Origin: Hippopus hippopus
Taxonomy: Eukaryota; Mollusca; Bivalvia; Cardiida; Cardiidae
NCBI GenBank assembly: GCA_946811185.2
Contig: OX328102.1
Coordinates: 50,135,619-50,199,618, forward strand
Reading direction: 5' to 3'
DNA: 64,000 nt
The position numbers and the translations under genes were made by a program. The first letter of the stretch is position 1; every line of letters begins with the position of its first letter. This document shows, piece by piece, positions 25,416-38,256 of this stretch. Below the pieces are notes generated by a model. The model made no database searches. It worked only from the letters and a program-made list of their open reading frames with translations, and was not told where the DNA came from.

Positions 25416-26805
25416 AGAAAGTTTTGTATGTCTTCTAGTTCGAAACCAATTGGCCAAATATTGTAATGTTTGACGTGTAGGGTTTTTACTCATTAGCCAG
25501 TGGAGCAATACAAGGCCATTCTGCCCCTCTTGTCTATGCTTGTGATTTAAGAATTCACTGGCACTCACCCTTAAGCCATTATCTGTCGCAAACAACCTTT
25601 TTTCCCTAGTTTTTCATCACACCAGTTTCGAAAACACTGAGCCGCAATGTACTTTAGTAATTTTGTGTTCCTGAATCTATTCATGCCTATTTTAAATATT
25701 TTATGAAAGAGAATGATTTAGCTTGACCTATGAAGTCTTCATCTAATCTTCATCTCAGCATCTTAATTTGTATTTGACAACAGAAAAACATTGCTATTCG
25801 TAGCTGAATGGCGCGTAAGGAACTGGGCTAAACCTATGGAAATTTCACCTATATATTTGTGCGAGTTCTTGAAAGTAGTATTTATTTTACATCTCGTCAC
25901 AAAATCGAAAGTTAACATTGTTTAATCAAGGGCAGGGCTAGAAAAGTCTAAGAATCATTCTTAAGAATTCATGGAATATGTAACCTTTCTGCTGCACATG
26001 TTTAATACGCACACAAGTGTACACACAGCATTCAGTGTTTCTAGATCTAGCTCTATAACTGTATATGTTGTTTTCCTATGATTGTTAGGTCTATACTTTT
26101 GTTTTACTTGATTTTGTTCCCACTTATTATAGCCGGTAAAGGAGAAAATGACGTCCCAGACGCTACATTGGATCATAGTAACGTCACATTCATTCGATCT
26201 CATGGATAAAATGTGGCGTGTAAGCAGTCAGGCTGTACCATCACAGGTATCAGTGGGTGGCGTAGCAGAGGATTTGTTTGTTTTGGCGTTTCAGTATTAT
26301 TCACTTTTTCACACTTTTCTCCGAAATAATTTTTCCGAACATAAAAGACATCTCTTTCTTACAATAATTATCATATTATTAGATATATCTTTAGACATGG
26401 AAACTTTCCGCCTTTTATTTTTTATTTCGTTTATATTGCCTGCATTAATTAGATCTCTTCCTATCTCACTGTCCTACAAACTCCCCTTAACCTAAGTATC
26501 GTAGATGTGTATGTACAAGTAGGGTCCATGCTCTAACATAAACAGTACGAACTTCTGTTAGCTTTTTTTCCCCAAGTATTTCATTGCAAATTGCCATACT
26601 AAAAATGTGGACAAGTATACTAAGTTGTTGAAAGATTTACTGCTCAAGTACATGTACTTCTTTAAAAAAAATCTGTACACAACAAAATCTTGGTAAAAAT
26701 GCGTCGGAAATTAGATTATTCTCCTATGGACCTAATCGGCCTCAAAATTAATTACTTCGCCGCCTTTTTCTATATTCATAAGCAAACTTTGTCTCTTTTT
26801 GTTCA

Positions 26806-26895
26806 GGTTATAGGAGGCGAAGTTTGGCAAGGAACAACAGCCTGTGCGCTTATTTGCGAGTCGGAGATAATCTCATTTGTTCATCCGTTTACCTG
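26806..26895 (+). other. Possible alternative terminal exon
   Basis: TCTCTTTTTGTTCAG is a good acceptor and is followed by an open phase-0 frame of 29 codons ending TGA. It could only be an alternative short end of the host protein. Coding content cannot be tested here. Confidence 0.15.
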
Positions 26896-27090
26896 ACGAC
26901 AAAACTGCAGACTTTCCCACATGGAAAGAATTTGCAAACGACAAATCAAATGTAGCTCAAATGCTTTAAAAATGGTGATATATATTGGTTAAAGGAGAAC
27001 ATGCCGGTTACCAGCATTTTCTCCTTTTCACACAGTGTGTTCAGAAAGCTTTGTATTTCAAAAACACGGGGTTGTTTGGTAAAGAGTTAT
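26888..27090 (+). mobile_element. TTAA hairpin MITE, diverged copy
   Basis: ACCTGACGACAAAACTGCAG, hairpin CCAGCATTTTCTCCTTTTCA and end TTTGGTAAAGAGTTA. Confidence 0.7.
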
Positions 27091-28775
27091 AACTAGAATA
27101 TGTTCCGAGTATATAGTGTGGCTTTTTTTCTTATATTCATTAAAATCATAGTCATCGTCAACTTTTGAAAAGTGGCACGGTTTTCAAAGCCATTTTAGGC
27201 GAGAGCAAGAATGGGAGATTCCCCCACTTCCGGAAAATTGTTTCGACTTATGACGATCCTTCAACTGATTCTAGTGCATTTGAGACCACCTTTACATGTG
27301 AAACTTAAGTTTGTCATATCAGTATTTCCCTTATTCAAAAGGAGCAGGCCTAGATTTTTAAAAAGCGGAGGCTGACTAATGCCATGAAAAAGTGGATCAC
27401 TAACGTTGGTCGTGATTCTTGTTTAAAAATCCTCATTCTAGTTGCGTTCAAAGTAAAAAAAAAAAAGGAAAGTTAATGTTCTATAGATTCGGAGTTTCAT
27501 ATAAACGACAGATCAATCAATTTAGGTTTTTCATTGCTATTTAGAACAAACAGAACCATTGCAAGTCGTGAAAATGACGTCCCCATTGATTGCAAACGTA
27601 CAATTTTGAAGATTTCAGCGCCAAGATGGTTTGAATCTGTTTCTAGAGATGATCTAGATTTACACAAAATTCGAAATTTATTTCTTTAACAAAGACCTAT
27701 TCTTAGAATTAAGGAAGAGAGCATAGGTAAAGCAGGTAAAGAGTGATTATGTCACTGTTTATTGAAATTCTTTTTTCCAAATAGAGCGATGTATTTCCGG
27801 ACAGATAAGCAAAGCATAATTGTTGTCTTGATTTTAATTATGCTCTAAACGGGCCAGGCTACGAAACTGAAAGACCTCTATATTAGAGTCGATCCGCCTA
27901 ATTCTGTACATGCGTCAACTCCGTACACATAAAGAAATGACGTCTTTCACACAAAACCGTATCCCCCTCCTAAAAATAACCCTCTATTGATGAAGCTATC
28001 CTTTCGGAAAATCCTTCTCGAAAAAATAACTTTATACAGTGACGCGATCTTTTTTCTGGACGCTGATTGGATGTGGCACCGCACTGAACGAATCTTGAAA
28101 TACTGTCCCCAACAAGATTAACACAGAAGGTCACTCGGTAGCAACTTACGCAAGTGCGAAATGATTTTATCAAGGCTCGAATAAAATTGATTACTAGAGT
28201 GTAATGGATGTAAAGAATTGTTACTGAATTTTACAATTTCTTTTTTGTTTTTGTTTTGAAAATATTGTAAAGTAGTTACTTTACTGTTTTTTATCTGTAC
28301 AGAGTGAAAATAGTGGCTTGTTTCGGATGCGGGTAATTCCGTACATGTATAAAACTCTCAAAGCAGGTTACCGTATACATCTACAAGCATCAATATTGTG
28401 TCTGAATGTCTTTGAGTTTTTCATTAATACAACTTTCCTGTACAAAAATTGATATTTCATTGATCTTAACACAGTCTGCATGCCTAATACAAAAGTGAGT
28501 GTTCCCAGTGGCATAACTTACACATCAGGAGGAAGCCTGGGTGGAGGATGTGCTTTGTAAACTCTGGTTTCAAAACCATTTTCTGATATTTTGTGGAGAA
28601 AAAAGATCGCAAATTGTCACTCTCGACTCCTTTTTCTGTACCTAGACAAACAAACATTTTTGGTAAAACTGTAATACACGTTCTGAGAGGTGATTAAAGC
28701 AAACGTACGGAATTACCTGAAGGTGTGTATGGATTTACCCGCGAGGTGTACGGAATAAGCCAACCTCACCATCTA

Positions 28776-29386
28776 CAGGGTTTAATCTAGAATTTTGTCA
28801 GAATGGGCCAGTGGCCCATCAATATTTTAAAAAAGGGGCCAGCAGTATTTTGAGATGGGCCAGCACTTTTTAACGACAAAATAACCAGGATCTTGGCATT
28901 TTAAAAGCTCATTTATTATATGGTCTGTGCATTCAGCATGGCGTTCAAGTGTACTTGTCCTAAAATTGTCAGTGCCTCGAGTCATTGCATTAGTTCTTTT
29001 GCTGTATACGAAATTTCCTGTATGCGGAATTTCCGCCAGAAAAATCACCGATTCGTTTCTGTGTTTGCGTTGCTGACATGTTTCCAACAGCTGGTTTCCA
29101 TCGCGTTCGTTCATGCGCCGTGAATAAATCAATGTCCGGTTACCAGTAACGCTCTCCGTGTTGTTGCGACGCTTTGCAGTCAAATTTCAATACCGCGGAA
29201 AGCGTCTTCTAACACTGACTCGCTAAAAACTATACTAAAAAAAAGTCAATGGCGGCGCACAACGGAATCGGAAAAGCGCCAATGCACTGGATTTTGCGCC
29301 GATCCGGCGCACTGGAGTTTCAAAAACGGGCCAAGGACTTTAAAATCGCGCCATTGGTGCAAAAACGCAGCCTAGATTGAACCCTG
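28776..29386. mobile_element. 611-bp element with hAT-like inverted ends
   Basis: The left end CAGGGTTTAATCTAG and right end CTAGATTGAACCCTG are inverted, and CATCTA flanks both sides (28770-28775, 29387-29392). The inside includes GGGCCAGTGGCCC and GCGCCGATCCGGCGC pieces. The CAGGG ends recall hAT, but that superfamily makes 8-bp duplications, so the class is uncertain. Confidence 0.6.
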
Positions 29387-30549
29387 CATCTATCCATTAT
29401 TCCCGCTCCCATTATGATAATCTATCAAATCAACGTATTCTAGTGATGTTATTCGAAAGAAGAAAGTTTGATTTTCATGATAAGTTCATTTTCATGGTCA
29501 CCGTCATAAAGCTGACGATGCAAATTTCAACTTTATACGGAATTACCCGGATCGACTCTACAACCCGTTGTTTATTTTGAGCCACGATGTAAGCATAACT
29601 AAAATCAAGGCGAAATGAATAAAGAAAAAAATGCAATCTGTGTCGTTAATTTCTGGACATGTAACGATATTGACTTTTCGGACACATTGGAGAGTATTTT
29701 GGGACAGTTTTTTTTTTTTTAAATATTTCGTAAAACACATGTTTAAGGAAGTAAAGGTAATCAAAAAGAATTAAGGTTTAAAAGATCTACCTGCAAAAAC
29801 TTTGTGGCAAAATTAGATATTACAACCACTCGCTTCTTTTGCCCAACTGTTTTCCAAACCAATCTTTGTTCAAATTCTCTTACAAAAAAGTCATCTGCAG
29901 GGGGTTTATAAATATGAGTCATGTTTTGTGTAAAAGGTGCTTAATACATTTGCAAAGAATATCAACCCATGTTAGTACAGATAACTGTCCCTAAAGGCCA
30001 TGTTACTCTTTGACTGGTCGCCTCTGGGTACAGAGACGATCAAGACAAAAACAGTTGAAATCTCCACACAGATTTTGTGTGCAAGTTTTAATTCTCATAG
30101 TTTCACATATAGAGCATAAAACTGGGATTTGAACGTACCTGTTGCTTGTGTGTTCAATAATCCTTCATTTGAAATACAAATATTTTCAATGTAAACGCTG
30201 AACATAAGAAAAAACAGTTCATTTCATCTGCCACTCAAGTAATTTACGTTCCCGAAAACACACAAAATGGCCGCCACACATGATAGATTTTGTCAGTTTT
30301 TTTTCCAAGATTTAAATGTTATAAACAGCTTCTACAAGCTCTTAAGGTAATGAAAGGTTTAATAATTTTTCTTTGGTCATGTTTGTTACTAAAAGTTAAT
30401 TGCATTTCACTGCAATACAGATTAAACTGACGAAACAGAAAGTTAGTAAAGCGCTCTATAATATGCTACCAGAAAGTTTACGATGGACTTGAGACGGTAC
30501 GGTGCACAATAAATGTCCAAATACGAAAAAAATCACCGTAGCGTCTTAT

Positions 30550-30748
30550 TATTGAGACTACAACCCATGTCAGCCTGTGCAGTCTGCGTAGGCAGACATG
30601 AGTTGAATCTTTTTGCTATTTTTAAATTTTCTGCATGTCCATGGACCATTCTATCTCCAAATCCAATTGATTGTTGGAATAAATGGATTTTATGGATCCC
30701 TAGTTGTGTAATGACTTTCTTGATATAATGCGTCACAGAGATGGATTA
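30550..30748 (+). mobile_element. MITE family B, interrupted copy (left part)
   Basis: CCCATGTCAGCCTGTGCAGT through CACAGAGATGGATTA. Its right end (CCCCTTTTGCCAGAGC, 33601-33616) lies beyond the inserted 30749-33594 element. Confidence 0.65.
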
Positions 30749-31085
30749 GGCCTTAAAAAAAAAATAGTTTGTTTAGGGTAACGTCTCCAAAAATGTTAGG
30801 TAGGGTAGGGACGAATTTTTTTTTTTTTTTTTTTTTTTTTTACTTCCCCCCCCCCCCCCCCAAAAAAAAACCCCCACATTTTGAAATGGTGGTATTTGCT
30901 TTCGAAAATGGAAAAAAAAAGAGAAAATGGTGGATACCAGCTCTGAGTCCCTTTTCTCATTATGTGTTCAAAAGACCTATAGTCTGTCACTAACTTTCTG
31001 ATTGTGCGGTAAATGGTCAAATTCTATCTAAACTATACTTCTATATTTGCATCTTTTTTCCCCACTGAATGCTGTCCACTTTTGT

Positions 31086-31320
31086 TTAATTCTTTTCTGA
31101 ATTGAAATTTTTTAGACTTGTCCAAATTAAAAGTATTTGCTGACAACAAAACAAATGTAACTCACAAATTGAAATTTGTTTTGGGAAGGGTAGAAAACAT
31201 GGAAACAAAGAAAATATGGGTTTATAGCATTTTCTCCTTTTCCCTCAATTTTTCCCACAATGTTTTCAAAAGTTTTTTTTAAGGATTGTTAAAACTGTGG
31301 ATTGTGTGGTAAAGAGCTAA
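31086..31320 (+). mobile_element. TTAA hairpin MITE, copy
   Basis: TTTAGACTTGTCCAAATTAA, hairpin with TAGCATTTTCTCCTTTTCCC and end GTGTGGTAAAGAGC. Confidence 0.7.
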
Positions 31321-31874
31321 AACAGCTGAAAAAGTGAAAAACATTTATTTGCAAGTTTCTAAATAAACTAAATAAATACTAGAATTTTTCATTTGTTTTT
31401 ATGTTTAATACCCTCCCCCTCCAGAACACTTTAGAGGACTATATATATTATACTGATTTAAAGTAAACATTTTATCTGTAGAAAAGTTGGGTTTACAAAG
31501 GTTATGCATATTGTTTTTTATCTAGAACACACATTCTTGACACAACTTTGAAATTACAAGTATCCACTTTTGTTGTCCTTCAGAGTTATAATGTGAAACA
31601 AGAGTGTCATCATCACAATATACGCCGCCACATGGCTGCTATTTCAAGCAGCTAGCTTTAGAGACTAAAGTGTTGGAATTTCTAGCACCTACCTGGGTAG
31701 CTCAGTGGATATATTGTGTTACTTGTGATCTAAAAGTTTTACGCATGGACTGATGGATGGACAGACGGACGCACAATGGACTCATTGGTCATTGGCTTTG
31801 ATTAAGCAATAAAAATATGAAGTGTCATGAAATTATGTCCATTAGTTGGAGATACATTGATGAAAAACATTTTT

Positions 31875-32465
31875 TTTTTCCCATGACACAGCAATAAATT
31901 CCAAAACCCTGACAATATGCGCTAGGTCACATGATCTGTGTAAATTTCATACAAATCCGTTGAGATATGTCAAGTAATTAAAGAGATGTGAAAAAAAATG
32001 AAATATAACACGAAGCCCTCTTTTTCCATGATGCAACTATAAATTGCGAAACCTTGACAATCTGCACTAGGTCACATGATGAGAAACATTCTATGAACAT
32101 TTTATCCAAATCCGTCAAGAAATGTGGGAGGAGTTGCGTTCACAAGAAACAGACTTTTGTAAGGATGGACGCAGTTTAAATTTGACATGAAGCCCCCTTT
32201 TTCCATGACACAGTAATAAATTCCAAAACCCTGACAATATGCGCTAGGTCACATGATCTGTGAAAATTTCATCCAAATCCGTTGAGATATGGCCAGTATT
32301 AATTAAAGAGATATTGGTGAAAAATGAAATACAACATGAAGCCCCCTTTTTCCATGATGCAGCTATGAATTGCAAAACCTTGACAGTATGCGCTAGGTCA
32401 CATGATGAGAAACATCCTGTCAAAATTTTACCCAAATCCGTCAAGAAATGTGGGAGAAGTGCTGC
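31875..32465 (+). repeat. Duplicated dimer repeat, period about 325 bp
   Basis: Four units with TGCGCTAGGTCACATGAT (variants) at about 31920, 32065, 32240 and 32390. Units 1 and 3 share CCAAAACCCTGACAATATGC, units 2 and 4 share CACATGATGAGAAACAT, so a two-unit block was duplicated. Confidence 0.75.
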
Positions 32466-34214
32466 TGCTCCTCAATTTTATATAGATCAGACACGTTTTA
32501 CCTGGAAACTAAAGTGGCATCACTTGCCGGAAGTGTAGGAGAGATTAGAAAGCCTTGGAAAATTTTTGCATAGTGGCTCCTAGCCTAGGCAGTTTCAGGT
32601 TTTTCTCTAAGACCAGGTAGGGTAAATCAAGCTGAGTGGAAAAAGGGGGGGGGGGGAAGAGGGGGCAGAGCGAGAACAAGGCAAGTTTGGGTAGATTTAT
32701 ATTTTCCGAAAGAAATTATTGTTGCCTCATTGTAACAAAGATAGAAAAAAAAAAAATGAAAATACCTGTCTAATATGAAGACCTATCGACGCTTGATACA
32801 AATCTAAACTTCTATCGTTGCCGTCGTCTAGTTTAGTCCACAGTCCGTCCTGTCAGATAAGTTGCAAGAGAAACGTCCATTAAAATTTTTCGAATGTTAT
32901 ATCTGCATTGAACACCTTAATTGTTCGTAGTTCTGGAGCATGCTAGCACTTTTGCCGAATGATGTTTAACAGAACTTGTTCAATCTGAAATCTAGCAAAC
33001 CGAAAGTAGCGAGAATGCACTACAGAACCGGAAATGCGGTGATGACAACAGAGATGACGGGATCCTGTCTATATTTTACGCGAAGAAAAGCGAAAATCAC
33101 AAGTAAAAGTTCGTTACACAGTCTGTATAGTACCGCAGTATTTCGGGCGTGATTTGTTGTAGAAGATAAAACTGGTACCCGTTTGCCTTTTGTAACCGTG
33201 CAATAGGTTACGAACGTTCGATAAACAGAAGTTCCTGTGTGGAGTTAGCGAAAAAGCCCAATCTCTTCGCCTGCTTGTATGTATTTTTAGAAATGGAAAA
33301 CCCACGTTATTGCGTTTGACAATTTGTGATTAAGGTCGGTTCAATATACTCCGATACACGGTAGCTTTTGTACAGGCGTAGGAGTTTTCATGCATAATTA
33401 TGTATGTAGTATTACATGATTGTACACCTATAATATAATGCGCAATATTTGCCGAAACAGGCGTCCTGTGACACAGTATGATGAAAGGCTGATTTTTTTT
33501 TTTTATCGGAAGACAAAAAAAAAAAATTAGGGTCGGGGCAAAATCTCCAGGTAGGGTCGGGTTACCCGAAACAAACTATTTTTTTTTTTACGCCTTAAAC
33601 CCCCTTTTGCCAGAGCTTGGCACATATAAGTGTGTTACAAAAAAAAAATGTTAATCATTAACACTCTCTGTGTCAAATATATAAATGCAACCTCTCTCAG
33701 TGGCTGCAAATACAGTCCACTAGAACTCAGACAGAACTACAGTCGAATCTCTATACCTCGAAGTTCGGGGGACATTCGTAAAAATTTCGTCTTATAGAGA
33801 GTTCGACGTGTAGATCATCAGAGTTCTCGAAACTGGGTACGAATTAGATAGGTGGCGAAATACCGGAAGTAAATAGAGGCATCATTTGATTTGTCTTCAT
33901 TTGACTAATCGAATACAAAATAAGATAAAATCGAATACAAAATAAGATAAAATAAGTTTTATTATTATTACAGTATTTATTTATTTATTAAGAAACAGTG
34001 TTTTTATACAAATACTACAACTAATATGAACAATAAACATGAAAACTGCATATTTTATTTACAAAAGTATATATTGTAGGTGTACCCAAAAAACCTTGTA
34101 ACTACAATTATGACGTTTTTAAATAAACCGACGATGTGATTTCTATGACTCGTTTGTTATATATGCAGTTTAAAGGTCACGTTTTTCAAGTAAGAACATA
34201 TCTGGTAATGATTT

Positions 34215-37115
34215 CTAAACATACATTTTCCTAGACAAATCACATTTATTTACAAAATTACTAATGTGGGCCACAGCACTAAAAACACTATCTGGAACAG
34301 AGTCCTGAGATTCAACAAAGTTTCTAATAATGTCTATGGCACTGACAGTTGTTTGGACACTTGGTGTTGGGGTGTCATTTTCTTGCTCTTCTTCTTCGAT
34401 GTCGCTGTCTTGATTTTCTTGTTGTCGTTGTTGGATGATAGCCTCTACGATGTTCTGTTCTGTAATCTGTTCGTGGGTTGGAACGTTGTCGTCGACGCTG
34501 ATGAATTGTTGTAGAGTTACACCGGAACAGAGGTAGATGAGTGGGATGTCGTCGTCTGGATCATCATCGTCGGGGATTGGAGTGGGGGTTGGGTCATCAG
34601 ACTTTTGTATAAACCGAGCATGCCTGAAACAGTTAGCGATTGTCTCAGGCTTAACGTTCGCCCACAACTGTTGTAGAAGTCTAAGAGCGTCTAGGACAGA
34701 GAGGTGAAACTCGGTTTTGTCGTCCACGCACTTAACTTGTTTCATTAACCCTTTATATACGAGAGACGCGAGAGAGCGTCGAAAAATACTACCCCCGAAA
34801 TCCCAGTGCAGCGAATACGCATTGTAATTTACCTGGCTTGTAATCCGAGTGACGCTATGCCGTGCTGTGTTTTCCACTCTAGGAAATCCCAGTGACGCAT
34901 TTTGGTAGGTTCTAGAAGACCAATGTTAAAAAGAGGCCGATTGGTTCAAACCTACCCAAAATGCAACAAATCTGAAATCATTATCCAATCAAATAATGTT
35001 TCTCATTTCTTTGGTGTGTAAAGCTACTATTTTTAGCTCAAATCAAAAGAATGCGAGGTATTTTCCGACCTTTATTACACGGCATGTGTTCAAAGAATTT
35101 CGAAAACAATGGCGAGTTATGATAGTTGAAGTTACAGCGAATTCGAGGGGTTCTTGCACAGAGATCGACTTTCTATCGGTGGATAATATGTTTGAATAAC
35201 TAAATATTGTTTTCATATTGATATTAGCCCATATTTGACAAAAGAAATCAGACAATGATGAGTCGGAGAATGAGATCGACGCGGCCGTGTCGAGTTCAAC
35301 CGTCGGAGGTTCAAAGCGAAAGTAATTCTTTTCTGGTGACCGTTTATGGAAAGGTTTTTAACTCGGAACAGCAGAGAACAAGAGAAAAAATGACAAATTT
35401 TTTCTGTAATCCTTTCAAAATCATCTGATGCAATATAATGTCCCAGAGACCAACAATTGCGCTGTGAGAATGAACTCTAAAAAAGCTGACCATATTTAGC
35501 ACCCAACAACTCTGGTAGAAATACATGCGCTTGTGGGAGAGTTATTTTATTTTTCATGCAGATACCTAAATTCCCTTTGCATGAAAAAATAATAAAAACA
35601 ATATTGAATGTGTGTCAGGAACAATTATACTTTAAAACATGCTACAGAGTGTCAATAGTGAAAAACAGAATCCACCTGTGGATCCCTATGTCAGAAGGAA
35701 TTTGTACAGAATATTTGTACATAATCATTGCTTTTTTGACTGGAAACACCTTTGGATTAAAAAAGATTGAAAGTCTGTAAGTACTGAACTTTAGTTACTT
35801 TGTCAAATCATCAAAAAGCTTTGAAAAACAGTGTAATGTGAAGCTGTGTCACTTTTACTTTGGCAGCCTGTTGGAAGCCATTTTGAGGCTGGTATTCTAC
35901 CTGACAATCAGCCTGCGTTGCCTATCAGTGAATACTGGGCAGTGCTTAGTGTACATAACTTGTGTAGTATATAAAGGGTTAACACAAGTTTTCTGTAGTG
36001 TGTTTTGAGCGATTGAGTAACACCCTGGTCCATTGGCTGTGTAACACTTGTTGTGTTGGGTGGAAGAAAGACTAGAGTTACAGCCTTTAGACCAGGGACA
36101 TTAGGGTGTGCGGGACAGTTGTCTATGACGAGAACAACTTTTCGTTTTTGGCAGTACATTTTTTTGTCAAATTTCGTCAGCCATTCTGTAAACAGTTCTG
36201 ACGTCATCCACGCCTTTTTATTGGCCGTATAGTTAGTTGGCAATGTTTTGACGTTTTTGAAGCAGCGTGGTTTTCTTGACTTTCCGATCACGAACAGCTT
36301 TAATTTTTTGCTGCTGGTCATGTTGGCGCAGATCATGACTGTCAAACGCTCTTTACTTTGTTTACCGCCATGACAGTCTACACCTTTAAATTTTAGCGTT
36401 TTGTCGCTGTGTAGGCGGTAAAAAAGACCGGTTTCGTCAGCATTGAAAATGTTTTCTGGACGGAATTGAGATAAAATGGTCTCGAGTCGTTCTGACCACT
36501 CTCTCATGCTGTCCGAATCGGAATCAACTGACTTGGCTTCGCCACAGACTTTTTTGAACACGATCCCGTGACGATCCTTAAATTTTTCAAGCCATCCGGT
36601 CGAAAAACTAAGGTCGCCATCAGGAACACCCAAATCTCTTGCAAACTGCACAGCCTTTTGCATCAGTAGGGGTCCTGAGATGGGAATGCTCGAGTCTCTT
36701 GCCATTTTAGAACGGCCTCTTCAACTTCGGGGAATCGAACCGTTCTGTTTCTTTTGCTTTGGGGGCCGAAGTCGCCTGAGTGGTAGGTCTTTTTGATTTC
36801 GTCAGCTTTCTTTAACCATGTGGAAAGTGTGTTTAAAGGAACGCCAAAGTCAGCTGCAATCTTAGATTTTGTTGCTTTTTTCGTTTCAACTGCTATTACT
36901 GCTTCGTATTTCGTGTCGATCGTGTAGTTAGACAATTTTCTTTTCACTGCCGTTCCACGTTTGACAGATGACCCAAGTATCCAGCGGGATTGGTTACCAG
37001 GTCCTTCCTTGGGCACGTCATGTCGGGCGGAGTTGCTGGCTATCCCCCCGGATTGACCGGGTCCTTCACCAAACAAGTCCTGTGTGGAATTAGCATTGGG
37101 TTCTTCACTCGTCAT
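34215..37115 (-). pseudogene. Tigger-like transposase, broken by a frameshift and an insertion
   Basis: The N-terminal part (from 37115) has a CENP-B/pogo helix-turn-helix (TIDTKYEAVIAVETKKATKS ... TLSTWLKK). The DDE part (ATG-like start at 36705) has a Tc5-type helix-turn-helix, then Asp90 (FNADETGLF), Asp195 (VLVIDNCPAH) and Asp226 (TQPMDQG), spacing 30, typical of pogo. The two parts lie in different frames around 36663-36715, so an indel has broken the gene. The C-terminal part (34215-34744; FHLSVLDALRLLQQLW, IANCFRHARF, acidic tail) is separated by the 34749-35978 insertion but returns in frame if one TTAA is kept. Not functional as it stands. Confidence 0.8.
34749..35978. mobile_element. 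TTAA-flanked insertion with piggyBac-like ends
   Basis: The sequence begins CCCTTTATATAC and ends GTATATAAAGGG, flanked by TTAA at 34745-34748 and 35979-35982. Precise TTAA flanks and CCCTTT ends point to the piggyBac superfamily. No full transposase is seen. An acidic stretch around 35250-35320 could be the relic of an N-terminus, with low confidence. Confidence 0.75.
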
Positions 37116-37567
37116 TGTAAATTACAAATGTAACACTAAAACCACTTTTCCGACCCTTTTTATTTAAAACAAGAAATCACTCAAACTTTGACATTTTAAT
37201 CTCACAGTCAATCCAAATCAAACAAACAATCGATAATCAATACTATAATACACTTGTTAATTACCGGAGTTGACAAGTCGAAACGTGTGAAAAACCTGAT
37301 TGACAGCAAACATCGTCCTTTACAAATTAACTTCGTGGTAAAGATGTGTGAATACGTTCAAACAATGGTAATTGAATCTTGAAATTCATTCGACGTATGG
37401 ATAAATTTCGAGGTACAGATAACGACGTATGGAGGATGAATTATATTGAAATAAAGAGCAATGAGATCGGGACCTGGAAAAAACTTCGACGTAGGGATAA
37501 GTTCGGCTAAGGGACGTTCAAGCTAAGGACGTTCGACTGTATATATTCAAGGCTTGACTAGACAAGT

Positions 37568-37631
37568 GGACAGTATAGATCCAAGATCAGAGTACATGTT
37601 GTGTGTGGTCAGATAAGGATCTATGCTGTCC
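37568..37631. repeat. 70-bp palindrome family, copy
   Basis: GGACAGTATAGATCCAAGAT ... GATCTATGCTGTCC. Confidence 0.65.
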
Positions 37632-37666
37632 AAAAAAGCCCGTTTTTGTCCTTTAGATTGAGGGGG

Positions 37667-37893
37667 TTAACTCTTTACCAGACAGCAAAATATAAGACAC
37701 TGCCATATTGAAAGTGTCTACAGAGAATAATTCAAATGTAGTTTAAATGATAGTATTTGTGCTTGAATAGGTAGAAAACACTCTGGGAAAAGGAGAAAAT
37801 GCCACTTACCAGTTTTTTCTGCTTTCTCACAAGGTTTTCAAGAGCCATCTTCTCAGGGTTATTAAAACTTGGAATTGTGTTGTAAAGGGTTAA
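37667..37893 (+). mobile_element. TTAA hairpin MITE, full-length copy
   Basis: TTAACTCTTTACCAGACAGC to TTGTAAAGGGTTAA, TTAA at both ends, hairpin partly decayed. Confidence 0.8.
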
Positions 37894-38256
37894 TGAAAGA
37901 TAAGCAAACCTAGACCATAAATACCATCAAAGATTTGAATTGTATAAAAACGTTAATCTAATACTACTCGTATAAGATTATAAAGGTTGTATAAAGTTCA
38001 AATCCCTCAGGCTTGCAGTCTATGACTGGACGTTTTGATGCACCTATAAATAAACAAATACAATTTTATGCTGGAGACAGGCAGACAGCCTTTGAAAAGA
38101 TTGTTGGAAAGAGAGCAACTGCTTGTGCAAGCAATTGCTTTCTTTTCCACAATACTTTCAATATCATTAAAAGTGGACATTTTCCTTCCTTCAAATAAAT
38201 TAACCCCTTGTCAGATGTTACTTACACTAGTTTTGTGGTATATTTAAAAAGAAACA

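Larger units (their letters stand above)
23841..25540 (+). repeat. Diverged tandem repeat interrupted by two SINEs
   Basis: It starts with a GTCCGTCCGTGCG-type stretch (GTGCGTCCGTCCGAGCGTCC) and then has at least four diverged units containing CATAAGACCCAGGGCTACCA, TTTGGCATGTAGCTTTATCT and AGCCCTGGGGTCAA. SINEs at 24353-24605 and 25100-25415 split it. Such repeats are widespread in molluscs. Confidence 0.65.
30749..33594. mobile_element. 2.85-kb nested element with Harbinger-like ends
   Basis: Ends GGCCTTAAAAAAAAAATAG and, reversed, GGCGTAAAAAAAAAAATAG with following GTTTGTTT and GGGTAAC, flanked by TTA on both sides (30746-30748, 33595-33597). It contains hairpin-MITE pieces (30885-31022, 31086-31320), a tRNA-like scrap near 31690 and a duplicated dimer (31875-32465). 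No transposase is seen, so it is non-autonomous. TTA duplication suggests PIF/Harbinger. Confidence 0.6.
33740..37539 (-). mobile_element. pogo/Tigger-type DNA transposon, 3.8 kb
   Basis: Ends CAGTCGAATC and TTCGACTG are inverted, with TA on both sides (33738-33739, 37540-37541). The ends carry further ACCTCGAAGTT-like subterminal repeats. It encodes one leftward transposase and contains a 1.23-kb TTAA-flanked insertion. Without the insertion it would be about 2.6 kb, normal for Tigger. Confidence 0.8.

Noticed and set aside
28827..29183. 118-codon minus-strand frame
   Set aside because: It lies inside the 611-bp CAGGG element and shows no domain.
34215..34877. A 220-residue stand-alone protein
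   Set aside because: Its first 44 residues are read from the TTAA-flanked insertion; the rest is the C-terminal part of the broken Tigger transposase.
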